This document shows, one piece after another, positions 25,042 to 33,423 of a stretch of 64,000 nucleotides of DNA. The position numbers and the translations under genes are program-made. This DNA comes from Marivita sp051251565 (GTDB lineage Bacteria; Pseudomonadota; Alphaproteobacteria; Rhodobacterales; Rhodobacteraceae): the NCBI RefSeq assembly GCF_051251565.1, contig NZ_JBPOFB010000007.1, positions 1 through 64,000 of the forward strand, written 5' to 3'. Positions within the stretch are counted from its first letter, which is position 1; the number at the start of each line of letters is the position of its first letter. Under the pieces are notes generated by a model. The model was given only the letters and a program-made list of their open reading frames with translations. It ran no database searches and had not been told where the DNA came from.

Positions 25042-26135
25042 CACCCGTCCTCCCGGTGCAGGATCAATCCCAAGGCCAGAAACACCGACGCAAGCGGCGG
25101 CACCCAAGCCGCGGCCATCGCGTTCAACTGACCGTTTTCGCCCAGAATTTGCGCGAAGTTGCGCACATAATACAAGGAAAACCCAAGCAGAACCGCCGAA
25201 AGTACGGCAATGCCTGTTCCGCCCATCCGGCTGTGGCGCATGGTAAAGGCTGCACCAATCAACACCATCGAGATCAGGAACACCGGCCGCGCCAGTTCCA
25301 TCTGCAACCAGACCGCATGACGGCGGGCAGAAAAGCCTGCCTCTTCAAGATCGGTGATGAAGCCCTGCAATTCCCAGACCGAGATCGCCGAAGGCCGCCC
25401 AAACCGGTCCTTGATGCTGTCTTCAGTCAGGGTGGAGGGTACAGAAAGTTCATCATGCAACACTGCGTTGGTTTCGGGGTTCACCCCCGCCAAAAGCGGC
25501 CAGACCTTGGCCTCGCGCAACAGCCACGCACCATTGGCCAGTTCGGCCTCTGCCGCCTCGATCCGGCGCACCGGGCCACCGTTTTCGGCATAGGCCACGA
25601 ACATCACATCATAAAGCACCGTGCCGTTCGGATTGGCCCGCGCCGCACGGATCACGGTTTGCCCGCGCGGATCGGATTGGCGCAGCCACAGCCCTTCGGC
25701 TCCGATGGACAAGGCGGATGTACCGCCATTGCGGTAGGTCTCGCGCAGGTCGGAATAGGCCTTTGAGGTTGCCGCCACGATCGGATTGCCCATCGCCACG
25801 GTCAGCCCGCCAATGATCGCCGCCACAACCAGCGGCCCGACCAAGGCTGCCAGTCCTGACCGTCCGGCAGCGCGGGCCACCACCAGTTCCGACGACCGCG
25901 CCAGCGCCACAAACAGCGCGATGGACGACAGGATCATCACCAGCGGCAGGATTTGGTACATGCCTTCGGGGGTGTTGAGCAGCGTCAGGCGCATGACCTC
26001 GCCAAAGCTGACCGAACTGTCAAAGCGGCGGATCTGTTCCACCAGATCCAACAGCACCTGGAACAGAAAGAACACGGCGAAAATACCCAGAAAGGTCCAC
26101 AGGAACCGGCGTGCAAAGTACACATGCAAGGTCAT
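25041..26135 (-). CDS. lptG: LPS export permease LptG
   Basis: Inner-membrane permease of 364 residues in the LptF/LptG family. Transmembrane helices lie at about 8-30, 55-80 and 97-117, a large periplasmic beta-jellyroll follows, then three C-terminal helices (about 270-360). With LptF and the ATPase LptB it extracts LPS from the inner membrane. The start at 26135 overlaps the lptF stop in ATGA and begins MTLHVYFARRFLWTF, typical of LptG. The lptB and lptC genes are not in this window. Confidence 0.94.
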   Translation of the reverse strand: MTLHVYFARRFLWTFLGIFAVFFLFQVLLDLVEQIRRFDSSVSFGEVMRLTLLNTPEGMYQILPLVMILSSIALFVALARSSELVVARAAGRSGLAALVGPLVVAAIIGGLTVAMGNPIVAATSKAYSDLRETYRNGGTSALSIGAEGLWLRQSDPRGQTVIRAARANPNGTVLYDVMFVAYAENGGPVRRIEAAEAELANGAWLLREAKVWPLLAGVNPETNAVLHDELSVPSTLTEDSIKDRFGRPSAISVWELQGFITDLEEAGFSARRHAVWLQMELARPVFLISMVLIGAAFTMRHSRMGGTGIAVLSAVLLGFSLYYVRNFAQILGENGQLNAMAAAWVPPLASVFLALGLILHREDG

Positions 26136-27265
26136 GCCGTCACCTCGGTCCGGGGCGCACGCGGGCGTCGTCGAAACGGCCGCGCGGCAAGGTGCAGCAC
26201 AGCCGTCGCAATCGCCAACCCAACCGCAGAGGGCAGATAGATCAGCGGCCAAAGCTGCGCATTGTTGCGGGTGGGATCGGCGACCGCGCTTTCCACCAGC
26301 TTGATCAGCACCAGCAAAAAGATCGCCACCACGATCTGACGCCCCACGCCAAAGCGGCTGAAACTTCCGGTGAGCAGGGTGGCAAACCCGATCAAGGGCG
26401 CGACCAAGGCCAGCAACGCTTGCTGAAACCGGCCATGCAATTCTTCGTTGATCCGCGACAACGGCACATCTGTAAGCACCGCCATCGCTTCGGGCTGGGT
26501 CAGCATCGCCCAGGTCGACAAGTGCCTGGGCCGCAGGCTTAGGTTCTGATTCTGTACGATGAGGGTGCTGATATCATAGGTGAAATCCCGAAAGATCGTG
26601 GTCGAGAGTGTGCGCGTTTCGGGGCGCAGCGTTTGGGCAAGCCCGCTGACCATCACAAGGCGCGGCCCGTTTTCGGCCTGCACCACATAGGCACGTTCGG
26701 CGGTATAGGTCACCTCGCGGTCATCCTGACGGCGGTCCGACAGATAGACATCGCGCAACTCACCCTCGGGGGTGATGTCGCGGATGAAGAATGTCACACC
26801 CGGTCCGGGATGCAGAAACGCCCCTTCCCGCAGCAGCCGCGCGCTGATCGACCCCGAAATCTCGACCTCGCGTTCCTTGAGCTGCGCCATGGACGTGGGC
26901 ACCAGAACATGCGTCAACGCCGACATCATCAGCGCCACGATCACCCCGAACAACAACACAGGCCGGGCCAGCCGCCACGGGCTGTAGCCGGTTGCCTGCA
27001 CCACGGTCAGCTCGGAATCGCTCATCAGCCGGTTGGTCACGTACACGGCCGCCGCAAAAGAGGCCATCGGCAGCACCAGCGCAATCACGCCGGGCAGGCT
27101 CAGCGCAGTGAATTCAAAGAACACGCCGGCGGAGTGGCCATCTGCGATCAGACGGTCAAACAGCACAACTGCGCGGTTCACCCAGTAGACCGCGACCAGA
27201 ACCAATGCGAAGAACCCAAAAAGGACCATGAGTTGCGACAGCATGTATCTGTCGAATCTTGGCAC
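26132..27265 (-). CDS. lptF: LPS export permease LptF
   Basis: Inner-membrane permease of 377 residues. MPRFDRYMLSQLMVLFGFFALVLVAVYWVNRAV opens the first helix pair, NRLMSDSELTVVQATG is the cytoplasmic coupling segment that contacts LptB, and a periplasmic domain (about 130-265) precedes three more helices and a basic tail. First gene of the cluster lptF-lptG-lptD-surA-pdxA-rsmA, transcribed divergently from pepA across 131 bases that must hold both promoters. Confidence 0.94.
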   Translation of the reverse strand: MPRFDRYMLSQLMVLFGFFALVLVAVYWVNRAVVLFDRLIADGHSAGVFFEFTALSLPGVIALVLPMASFAAAVYVTNRLMSDSELTVVQATGYSPWRLARPVLLFGVIVALMMSALTHVLVPTSMAQLKEREVEISGSISARLLREGAFLHPGPGVTFFIRDITPEGELRDVYLSDRRQDDREVTYTAERAYVVQAENGPRLVMVSGLAQTLRPETRTLSTTIFRDFTYDISTLIVQNQNLSLRPRHLSTWAMLTQPEAMAVLTDVPLSRINEELHGRFQQALLALVAPLIGFATLLTGSFSRFGVGRQIVVAIFLLVLIKLVESAVADPTRNNAQLWPLIYLPSAVGLAIATAVLHLAARPFRRRPRAPRTEVTA

Positions 27266-27396
27266 AACGACCCCTTAATACGACATAGAGTGGGCCACCT
27301 TGGACCCGTCCCCTAGGGTTTGCGGGAAAACCCGCCTCTGGTCAACAGCGTGCGCGGGCGCTACCCCTATAGCCAACACAGCAAATGGAGCAGAAA

Positions 27397-28872
27397 ATGG
27401 CGGAACTTCGCGCACTATCCTTCCTGCCGGTCGATACCGACGCATTGACCACCGTGCCGGGACGGATTGCCGTCTTCATCACCCCCGATCTGAAACTCAG
27501 CGCCGGGGCACGACGGTTGAACCGTTTGACCAAGGGCGCATTGGCCCGCGCCACCGCATCCGAGGCATGGGACAAGCTGGCCGAAGGCAAGGTGATGTCG
27601 CTCAATTGGCCCGCGGGGCTTGAGGCCGACGCGGTCGATCTGGTCAAGTTGTCCCGCCGCCCGTCGCACAGTTTGGCGCGCAAGGTGGGGGCGGCATTGG
27701 CGGTGGCGGCAGGCGCGTCGGCGATGACCGTGCTGGTCGAAGGCACCAACCGCGCCGAAGAGATCGCGCTCGGCGTGGCCCTGCGCGGCTACGGCTTTGA
27801 CGATCACAAGACCACCAAGGCCGATGCCTTTGGGCCTGCAACGTTTATGTGTGCCAAGCCCGAAGAGGCCGCCGCCGCTGCGGCACCACGCATCGCGGTG
27901 GCCGAAGGCGTGCATTTCACCCGTGATCTGGTCAACGAACCTGCCAATGTGCTGACCACCACGGAATTCGTCACACGTCTTGAGGCGCTGCGCGATCTGG
28001 GCGTCGAGGTTGACGTGCTCGAAGAAGCCGCGCTGGCCAAGCTGGGCATGGGGGCGCTGTTGTGTGTCGGACAGGGGTCTGACAGCCCGTCCAAAGTGGT
28101 CATCATGCGCTGGACCGGGGGGGCCAAAGGCGATGCGCCGCTGGCGCTTATTGGCAAGGGTGTGGTGTTCGATACCGGTGGAATTTCCCTCAAACCTGCC
28201 GCTGGCATGGAAGACATGACCATGGATATGGGCGGTGCGGGTGTGGTTGCCGGTGTGATGCACGCCCTGGCCAAACGCAACGCCAAGGCCAATGTGGTCG
28301 GCATGGTGGGGCTTGTCGAAAACATGCCCTCGGGCAACGCGGTGCGTCCCGGTGATGTGGTCACCTCGATGAAGGGGGACACCATCGAAGTGGTGAACAC
28401 CGACGCCGAGGGCCGTTTGGTTCTGTGTGACGTGATGTGGCACGCCCAAGAGGCCGAGAAACCCGCCGCGATGATTGATCTGGCCACCCTGACCGGGGCC
28501 TGCATCATCGCCTTGGGCCATGAAAACGCCGCTGTCTTTTCCAACAATGATCCCCTGGTCGGCGCGTTCCTCAAGGCAGCCGAGGCCGAAGACGAAGGCG
28601 CGTGGCGCATGCCCTTGGGACAGGCCTATGACGACATGCTCAAATCCCCCGTGGCCGATATGAAAAACGTCGGCGGGCGCCCCGCCGGGTCGATCACCGC
28701 GGCACAGTTCCTCAAGCGGTTCGTCAAGGACGACATGCCGTGGATTCACCTCGACATTGCCGGGGTGGCCCATGTCAAAAGCGATCTGGACCTGTCGCCC
28801 AAAGGGGCCACAGGCTGGGGCGTGCGGGCGCTGGACCGTCTGGTCGCGGATATGTTCGAAAAGTCCGAGTGA
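27397..28872 (+). CDS. pepA: Leucyl aminopeptidase (M17)
   Basis: Cytosolic metallo-aminopeptidase of 491 residues. The C-terminal catalytic domain shows LIGKGVVFDTGGISLKP (251-267, with metal-ligand and catalytic lysines), the signature NTDAEGR at 334-340 and DLATLTGAC. The N-terminal domain (1-160) has the usual macro-like fold region. It frees N-terminal residues in peptide turnover. The ATG at 27397 is preferred over one at 27385 because GGAG lies six bases before it. holC follows after 3 bases, an arrangement common in proteobacteria. Confidence 0.95.
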   Translation: MAELRALSFLPVDTDALTTVPGRIAVFITPDLKLSAGARRLNRLTKGALARATASEAWDKLAEGKVMSLNWPAGLEADAVDLVKLSRRPSHSLARKVGAALAVAAGASAMTVLVEGTNRAEEIALGVALRGYGFDDHKTTKADAFGPATFMCAKPEEAAAAAAPRIAVAEGVHFTRDLVNEPANVLTTTEFVTRLEALRDLGVEVDVLEEAALAKLGMGALLCVGQGSDSPSKVVIMRWTGGAKGDAPLALIGKGVVFDTGGISLKPAAGMEDMTMDMGGAGVVAGVMHALAKRNAKANVVGMVGLVENMPSGNAVRPGDVVTSMKGDTIEVVNTDAEGRLVLCDVMWHAQEAEKPAAMIDLATLTGACIIALGHENAAVFSNNDPLVGAFLKAAEAEDEGAWRMPLGQAYDDMLKSPVADMKNVGGRPAGSITAAQFLKRFVKDDMPWIHLDIAGVAHVKSDLDLSPKGATGWGVRALDRLVADMFEKSE

Positions 28873-28875
28873 CCC

Positions 28876-29334
28876 ATGGGGGCTGCGTATTTCTACCACC
28901 TGACCCAAAAGCCGCTCGAGGCGACCTTGCCCATGTTGTTGGGCAAGGCGCGTGGCGCGGGCTGGCGGGTTGCGGTGCGCGGGACAGATGCGGCCCGGCT
29001 GGACTGGCTCGATCAAAAGCTGTGGCTGGGGGCCGAGGACGGTTTCCTGCCACACGGGTTGGCTGGCGGTCCGCATGACGCGGCGCAGCCGGTGCTTCTG
29101 ACACTGACGAAAGAGGCGGCAAACGCGCCGCAATGCCTGATGACCGTGGACGGCGCAGAGGTGGCACCCGACGAGGTGCACGCGCTTGAGCGGGTTTGCG
29201 TGCTGTTTGACGGCAACGATCCGGCAGCGGTGGATGTGGCACGCGGCCAATGGCGCACCCTGACAAGTGCTGGGTGTTCGGCGCAATATTGGTCCGAGGA
29301 ATCGGGGCGCTGGGAAAAGAAGGCTGAGGCCTGA
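28876..29334 (+). CDS. holC: DNA polymerase III chi subunit
   Basis: Protein of 152 residues matching HolC: AAYFYHLTQKPLEATLPMLLGKARGAGWRVAVR at the start, then DEVHALERVCVLFDGNDPAAVDVARGQWR. Chi links the clamp loader to single-stranded-DNA-binding protein during replication. It follows pepA by 3 bases, so co-transcribed. Confidence 0.92.
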   Translation: MGAAYFYHLTQKPLEATLPMLLGKARGAGWRVAVRGTDAARLDWLDQKLWLGAEDGFLPHGLAGGPHDAAQPVLLTLTKEAANAPQCLMTVDGAEVAPDEVHALERVCVLFDGNDPAAVDVARGQWRTLTSAGCSAQYWSEESGRWEKKAEA

Positions 29335-29375
29335 TTTCGGACGTATTAACAATTGGTTAAATGGTCAGTGCCCAT

Positions 29376-29418
29376 GACCCATTGTTTCGCACGCGAAACA
29401 CTGGGTCCGCTTCGGACC
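29376..29418. other. Two adjacent hairpins upstream of lpd
   Basis: A 15-base inverted repeat with one mismatch (arms starting GACCCATTGTTTCGC, spacer AC) at 29376-29407, overlapped by GGTCCG-CTT-CGGACC at 29404-29418. No T tract follows. They lie between holC and lpd and could be mutually exclusive structures or a protein-binding palindrome. Confidence 0.55.
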
Positions 29419-29501
29419 TATCGTGCCAGACCCCATTGTGAGCCCTTTCCCTTTGCCCTAGGCTTTGTTCCAAACCTGACCTTGAGGGAGGAAAGCAGGC
29501 C

Positions 29502-30893
29502 ATGAGCAAGAGCTTCGACATGATCGTGATCGGTGCGGGCCCCGGTGGCTATGTCGCCGCCATCCGTGGCGCGCAGCTTGGGTTGAATGTTGCGATTGTC
29601 GAACGCGAACATCTGGGCGGTATTTGCCTCAACTGGGGCTGTATCCCGACCAAAGCCATGCTGCGCACCTCTGAAGTCTTCCACCTCATGCACCGCGCCG
29701 CCGAATTCGGGCTCAAGGCCGAAGGCATCGGCTATGATCTGGAAGCGGTCGTCAAACGCTCTCGCGGGATAGCCAAACAGCTTAATTCCGGCGTTGGCCA
29801 TTTGCTCAAGAAAAACAAAGTCACCGTCGTGATGGGCGAGGCCACGATCCCCTCCAAGGGCAGTGTGAAGGTCAAAACCGACACCGGCACCGAAGACCTG
29901 ACGTCCAAGAACATCATTCTCGCCACCGGCGCGCGTGCCCGCGAATTGCCGGGGCTTGAGGCCGACGGCGATCTGGTGTGGACCTACAAACACGCGCTGG
30001 TGCCAAAGCGGATGCCGAAGAAGCTTCTGGTCATCGGATCGGGCGCGATTGGCATTGAATTTGCCAGTTTCTACAACGCCTTGGGCGCCGAAACGACAGT
30101 GGTCGAGGTGATGGACCGCATCCTGCCTGTCGAGGATTCCGAAATCAGCGGTTTCGCAAAGAAACAGTTCGAAAAGCAGGGCATGATGATCCGCGAAAAG
30201 GCGCTGGTCAAACAACTGGATCGCGGTAAGGGCATGGTGACCGCCCATATCGAACAGGGTGGCAAAACCACCAAGGAAGACTTCGACACGGTGATCTCTG
30301 CCGTTGGTATTGTTGGCAACACCGAAGGGCTGGGGCTTGAGGCTTTGGGCGTCAAGGTGGACCGCACCCATGTTGTGACCGACCCGATGTGCCGCACCGG
30401 GGTCGAGGGTGTCTATGCCATCGGCGATATCGCAGGCGCGCCGTGGTTGGCGCATAAAGCCAGCCACGAAGGTGTGATGGTGGCCGAACTGATCGCTGGC
30501 GGGCATCCCCACCCGGTGTCACCGGACAGCATCGCGGGCTGCACCTATTGTCAGCCACAGGTCGCAAGCGTGGGTCTGACCGAGGCGCAGGCCAAGGAGC
30601 AAGGCTTCGATGTGAAGGTCGGTCGCTTCCCGTTTATTGGCAATGGCAAGGCGATCGCCTTGGGAGAGCCTGAAGGGCTGGTCAAAACCGTCTTTGATGC
30701 GCAAACAGGTGCGCTGTTGGGGGCGCATATGGTGGGGGCCGAGGTGACAGAGCTCATTCAGGGCTATGTCATTGGGCGGCAGTTGGAGACCACGGAGGCA
30801 GACCTGATGCAAACAGTCTTCCCGCATCCGACCTTGTCCGAGATGATGCACGAGAGCGTGTTAGATGCCTGGGGGCGGGCGATTCACTACTGA
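29502..30893 (+). CDS. lpdA: Dihydrolipoyl dehydrogenase (E3)
   Basis: Flavoprotein of 463 residues. FAD-binding GAGPGG is at 11-16, the redox-active disulfide Cys42/Cys47 in GGICLNWGCIPTKA, the NAD-binding motif is IGSGAIGIEFAS near 175-186, and the C-terminal HPTLSE holds the catalytic His. It reoxidises lipoamide in the 2-oxoacid dehydrogenase complexes. No E1 or E2 gene is adjacent; the next gene is opposite. A good ribosome-binding site GAGGGAGGAAAG precedes the start. Confidence 0.96.
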   Translation: MSKSFDMIVIGAGPGGYVAAIRGAQLGLNVAIVEREHLGGICLNWGCIPTKAMLRTSEVFHLMHRAAEFGLKAEGIGYDLEAVVKRSRGIAKQLNSGVGHLLKKNKVTVVMGEATIPSKGSVKVKTDTGTEDLTSKNIILATGARARELPGLEADGDLVWTYKHALVPKRMPKKLLVIGSGAIGIEFASFYNALGAETTVVEVMDRILPVEDSEISGFAKKQFEKQGMMIREKALVKQLDRGKGMVTAHIEQGGKTTKEDFDTVISAVGIVGNTEGLGLEALGVKVDRTHVVTDPMCRTGVEGVYAIGDIAGAPWLAHKASHEGVMVAELIAGGHPHPVSPDSIAGCTYCQPQVASVGLTEAQAKEQGFDVKVGRFPFIGNGKAIALGEPEGLVKTVFDAQTGALLGAHMVGAEVTELIQGYVIGRQLETTEADLMQTVFPHPTLSEMMHESVLDAWGRAIHY

Positions 30894-30897
30894 TTTG

Positions 30898-30938
30898 CCG
30901 TTTCCGGTGACTGAAACGGACCCTGCGGTGACGCAGGG
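30898..30938. terminator. Paired hairpins between lpd and a convergent SDR gene
   Basis: CCGTTTC/GAAACGG (30898-30919) and CCCTGCG-GTGA-CGCAGGG (30921-30938). Both are perfect stems without T tracts in the 52-base gap between convergent stop codons. Confidence 0.55.
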
Positions 30939-30945
30939 TGGCTGA

Positions 30946-31689
30946 TCACACGTGCTGACCGCCATTCACCTCGATTTCGGTGCCCGTGACGTAGCTGCTT
31001 TGATCCGAGCATAGGAAATAGATCACATCCGCCACTTCCTGAGGCTGGCCCAGGCGTCGCATCGGGAGCTTCTCGACGATCTTGTCGGTGCCTTCGCTCA
31101 GGATGCTGGTTTCAACCTCGCCCGGTGCAATGGCATTCACGCGCACGCCTAAGGGCCCGAAATCATGCGCCATTTCGCGGGTCAGGGCGGCCAGTGCCGC
31201 CTTGGACGTGGCATAGGCCGCGCCGGCAAACGGATGCACCCGCGCGCCTGCAATGGAGGTGACGTTCACAATCGCGCCTTGCGCACGCGCCAGTTCATCT
31301 TTCAGGCCGCGCCCGAGCACCACGGAGGCAAAGAAGTTGACGTGAAACACCTTGCCCCAGTCGCGCAGATCGGTGTCCAGCGTGCTCAGCCGTTCGCCGT
31401 TTGGCCCTTTGGGGGAAATCCCCGCATTATTGACCAGCGCATCGAGCCGTCCGCCGTCTAGCCGTTCCTTGACCGTGCGGACCGCCTCCATCGTTTGCTG
31501 CGGATCGGCAAGATCGACCTGAATGTGGTTGCGCTCTCCGCCGGGCCAGGGGCAATTCGGCGAAAACGCCTGCCGCGAACAGCTGATCACGCGCCAGCCT
31601 TCGGCGGCGAACTTCTTGACGGTGGCATGGCCGATCCCCCGGCTTGCGCCGGTAAGCAGCAGGGTACGTTGGTGCGGTGTGTCTGACAT
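30946..31689 (-). CDS. Short-chain dehydrogenase/reductase
   Basis: SDR oxidoreductase of 247 residues. The cofactor motif TGASRGIG lies near 14-21, NNAG in the middle (LDALVNNAGIS), the catalytic triad in VTSIAGA and the AYATSK motif, and the C-terminus is SSYVTGTEIEVNGGQHV as in the classical FabG-like subfamily. Substrate unknown. It is transcribed alone, or as the last member of a minus-strand group with the HD-domain gene 48 bases upstream. Confidence 0.88.
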   Translation of the reverse strand: MSDTPHQRTLLLTGASRGIGHATVKKFAAEGWRVISCSRQAFSPNCPWPGGERNHIQVDLADPQQTMEAVRTVKERLDGGRLDALVNNAGISPKGPNGERLSTLDTDLRDWGKVFHVNFFASVVLGRGLKDELARAQGAIVNVTSIAGARVHPFAGAAYATSKAALAALTREMAHDFGPLGVRVNAIAPGEVETSILSEGTDKIVEKLPMRRLGQPQEVADVIYFLCSDQSSYVTGTEIEVNGGQHV

Positions 31690-31737
31690 GCGGTCACCCT
31701 AGGGGATGTTGGACTGCGGCGCGAGGACCAAAGCGTG

Positions 31738-32316
31738 TCAGTCGCGGTTGGCAAAGAAGGTGGCGATTTTTGGCTGAAGCCACGCCCAGATTTTCGGCGC
31801 ACCATGGTTGATCTTGGGGCCGATCTGGGTGGCAAACCGGTCATAGCTGACGTTGTAGTCGATCCATGATCCACCGCCCGAGGCAAGGTTCTGCATCGGT
31901 GGTTGCATCCGGTCGATGGATTTGGCGAACTGGGCTTCGGGTGTCAGGTTGGCCTCGAACTCATCCCAGATCGCGCGGAACGCCTGCGCCTGATCATCGG
32001 GGAGCAGACCAAAGATGCGGTCAGCCGCGGCCTGTTCCCGCTTGGCCAAGTCATCGGCATCATGAGTGCCAAAGACCGGCGCGTCGCCCGCGTCGATCTC
32101 GACCAGGTCATGCAAGAGCAGCATTTTGAGGATCTTGGCTGTGTCGAGCGGCGCTTCGGCGTGTTCGGTCAGGACCAGCGCATAGAGCGCGATGTGCCAC
32201 GAATGTTCGGCGCTGTTTTCCATCCGCGAGCCGTCACACAGGGTGGTGGCGCGCAGGATGGATTTCAGGCGATCCGCTTCGTTCAGGAACGCCATCTGTT
32301 GGTCGAGACGGGACAT
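31738..32316 (-). CDS. HD domain phosphohydrolase (YfbR-like)
   Basis: Protein of 192 residues with the HD_3 metal-binding pattern: AEHSWHIALYAL (first His), LLLHDLVEIDAGD (His-Asp pair) and a later Asp in KSIDRMQP. Closest known characterised relatives are 5'-deoxynucleotidases such as YfbR and eukaryotic HDDC2, which dephosphorylate deoxynucleoside monophosphates; that activity is inferred. The start at 32316 begins MSRLDQQMAFLNEADRLKSILR, as in the family; the 39-codon upstream extension is not supported. Confidence 0.82.
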   Translation of the reverse strand: MSRLDQQMAFLNEADRLKSILRATTLCDGSRMENSAEHSWHIALYALVLTEHAEAPLDTAKILKMLLLHDLVEIDAGDAPVFGTHDADDLAKREQAAADRIFGLLPDDQAQAFRAIWDEFEANLTPEAQFAKSIDRMQPPMQNLASGGGSWIDYNVSYDRFATQIGPKINHGAPKIWAWLQPKIATFFANRD

Positions 32317-32347
32317 GCGACCTCTGGTGTTTCGGGAAAGCTGCGGG

Positions 32348-32584
32348 TCAGCGCCCGAAGTTTTCATCTTTCTTCTGGCCTTCGATCCGCGCCCGGATAA
32401 AGGCGCGGGCCTTGCGTTCGGCAAGCCGCACACGGATCGCGGTCAGGAAGGCTTCTTCCAAGGTGGTGGAGGCGGCGCCAAGTTCGGCCGCGACCTCCAT
32501 GAAGAAGCGGTCATCGTCGAGATGCTTCATCGCCTTGAGCGTATCGTCGGCGAGCTTTTCAGCAAGGTCTTGAACCATCGACAT
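32348..32584 (-). CDS. Small conserved protein, function unknown
   Basis: Protein of 78 residues, all-helical and charged (LAEKLADDTLKAMKHLDDDRFFMEVAAELG, then a basic C-terminal part RVRLAERKARAFIRARIEGQKK). No signal peptide or membrane segment. I do not recognise a characterised family. It lies 12 bases after the alpha/beta hydrolase gene and 31 before the HD-domain gene, so the three probably share a transcript. Codon use resembles the neighbours. Confidence 0.65.
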   Translation of the reverse strand: MSMVQDLAEKLADDTLKAMKHLDDDRFFMEVAAELGAASTTLEEAFLTAIRVRLAERKARAFIRARIEGQKKDENFGR

Positions 32585-32596
32585 GCGGAGATTTCC

Positions 32597-33250
32597 TTAG
32601 CGGGTGTTTTCGGTGAGGCGGCGCTTTACATAGGTGCTGACCGTGTCGATCATCGTGTCCATATGCGGCTCCTTGAAGAAGTGGTCCGCGCCTTCGACTT
32701 GGGTATGGGTGACGGTGATGCCCTTTTGTTCAGACAGTTTGCCCACCAGCGATGTGGTGTCAGCAGGCGGGGCCACGCGGTCTGATGTGCCGTTGATGAT
32801 CAAACCCGAGGACGGGCAGGGTGCGAGGAACGAAAAGTCGTACATGTTCGCAGGCGGGCTGACCGAGATGAAGCCGGTGATTTCCGGACGGCGCATCAAA
32901 AGCTGCATGCCGATCCACGCGCCAAAGCTGAAACCGGCGACCCAGCAATGCTTGGAATTGTTGTTCATGGATTGCAGGTAATCCAGCGCGGAGGCCGCGT
33001 CTGACAATTCGCCAATGCCCTGATCATATTCGCCCTGGCTGCGCCCGACACCGCGGAAATTGAACCGCAACACTGTGAAGCCCATGTTGTAGAAGGCGTA
33101 GTGCAGATTATAGACCACCTTGTTGTTCATCGTGCCGCCAAACTGCGGATGCGGGTGCAGAATGATGGCGATGGGTGCGTCGCTTTCTTTCTGGGGATGG
33201 TAGCGGCCTTCGAGGCGGCCTTCTGGTCCTGGAAAAATCACCTCGGGCAT
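32597..33250 (-). CDS. Alpha/beta hydrolase (dienelactone hydrolase-like)
   Basis: Cytosolic hydrolase of 217 residues. It has the ILHPHPQFGGTMNNKVV oxyanion region, FNFRGVGRSQG, the nucleophile elbow GFSFGAW with Ser in G-x-S-x-G, INGTSDRVAPPADT for the acid, and GADHFFKEP with the catalytic His. This composition is typical of the family annotated as alpha/beta superfamily hydrolases with no known substrate. It is the first gene of a three-gene minus-strand group and diverges from the suf locus. Confidence 0.85.
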   Translation of the reverse strand: MPEVIFPGPEGRLEGRYHPQKESDAPIAIILHPHPQFGGTMNNKVVYNLHYAFYNMGFTVLRFNFRGVGRSQGEYDQGIGELSDAASALDYLQSMNNNSKHCWVAGFSFGAWIGMQLLMRRPEITGFISVSPPANMYDFSFLAPCPSSGLIINGTSDRVAPPADTTSLVGKLSEQKGITVTHTQVEGADHFFKEPHMDTMIDTVSTYVKRRLTENTR

Positions 33251-33298
33251 GGGTGCTGGTGGCTCCTGATTGGGTACCGGTGTTGTGATGCGTTAATC

Positions 33299-33327
33299 TT
33301 GACAGCTTCACTCGGGCTTCTTAGAAT
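33299..33327 (+). promoter_or_regulatory. Sigma-70 promoter of the suf locus
   Basis: TTGACA (33299-33304), 17-base spacer, TAGAAT (33322-33327): five of six and six of six consensus positions with ideal spacing. It is about 97 bases upstream of the iscR-like start codon and is the best promoter in the window. Confidence 0.8.
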
Positions 33328-33336
33328 GGTTCTAAA
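33321..33336. promoter_or_regulatory. Iron control element (Irr box) over the suf promoter -10
   Basis: TTAGAA-TGG-TTCTAA, a perfect palindrome with 3-base spacer, plus a trailing A. It matches the alphaproteobacterial iron control element TTTAGAA-N3-TTCTAAA with one mismatch (C for the first T). Irr is a Fur-family, haem-sensing regulator. Overlap with the -10 box predicts repression of suf by Irr binding. Confidence 0.65.
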
Positions 33337-33423
33337 TCGGGATATTCCCCGAAACAGTTATCCGCACATAGGCAATTGCCCCTGCAAGGTCAATTGTGTC
33401 GCACGGACGTTTGGGAGACGGCC

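Noticed and set aside
27415..29352. A 645-codon open frame on the minus strand opposite pepA and holC
   Set aside because: A typical shadow of a GC-rich gene; the product is rich in His, Gly and Arg with no domain, whereas both plus-strand genes are clear.
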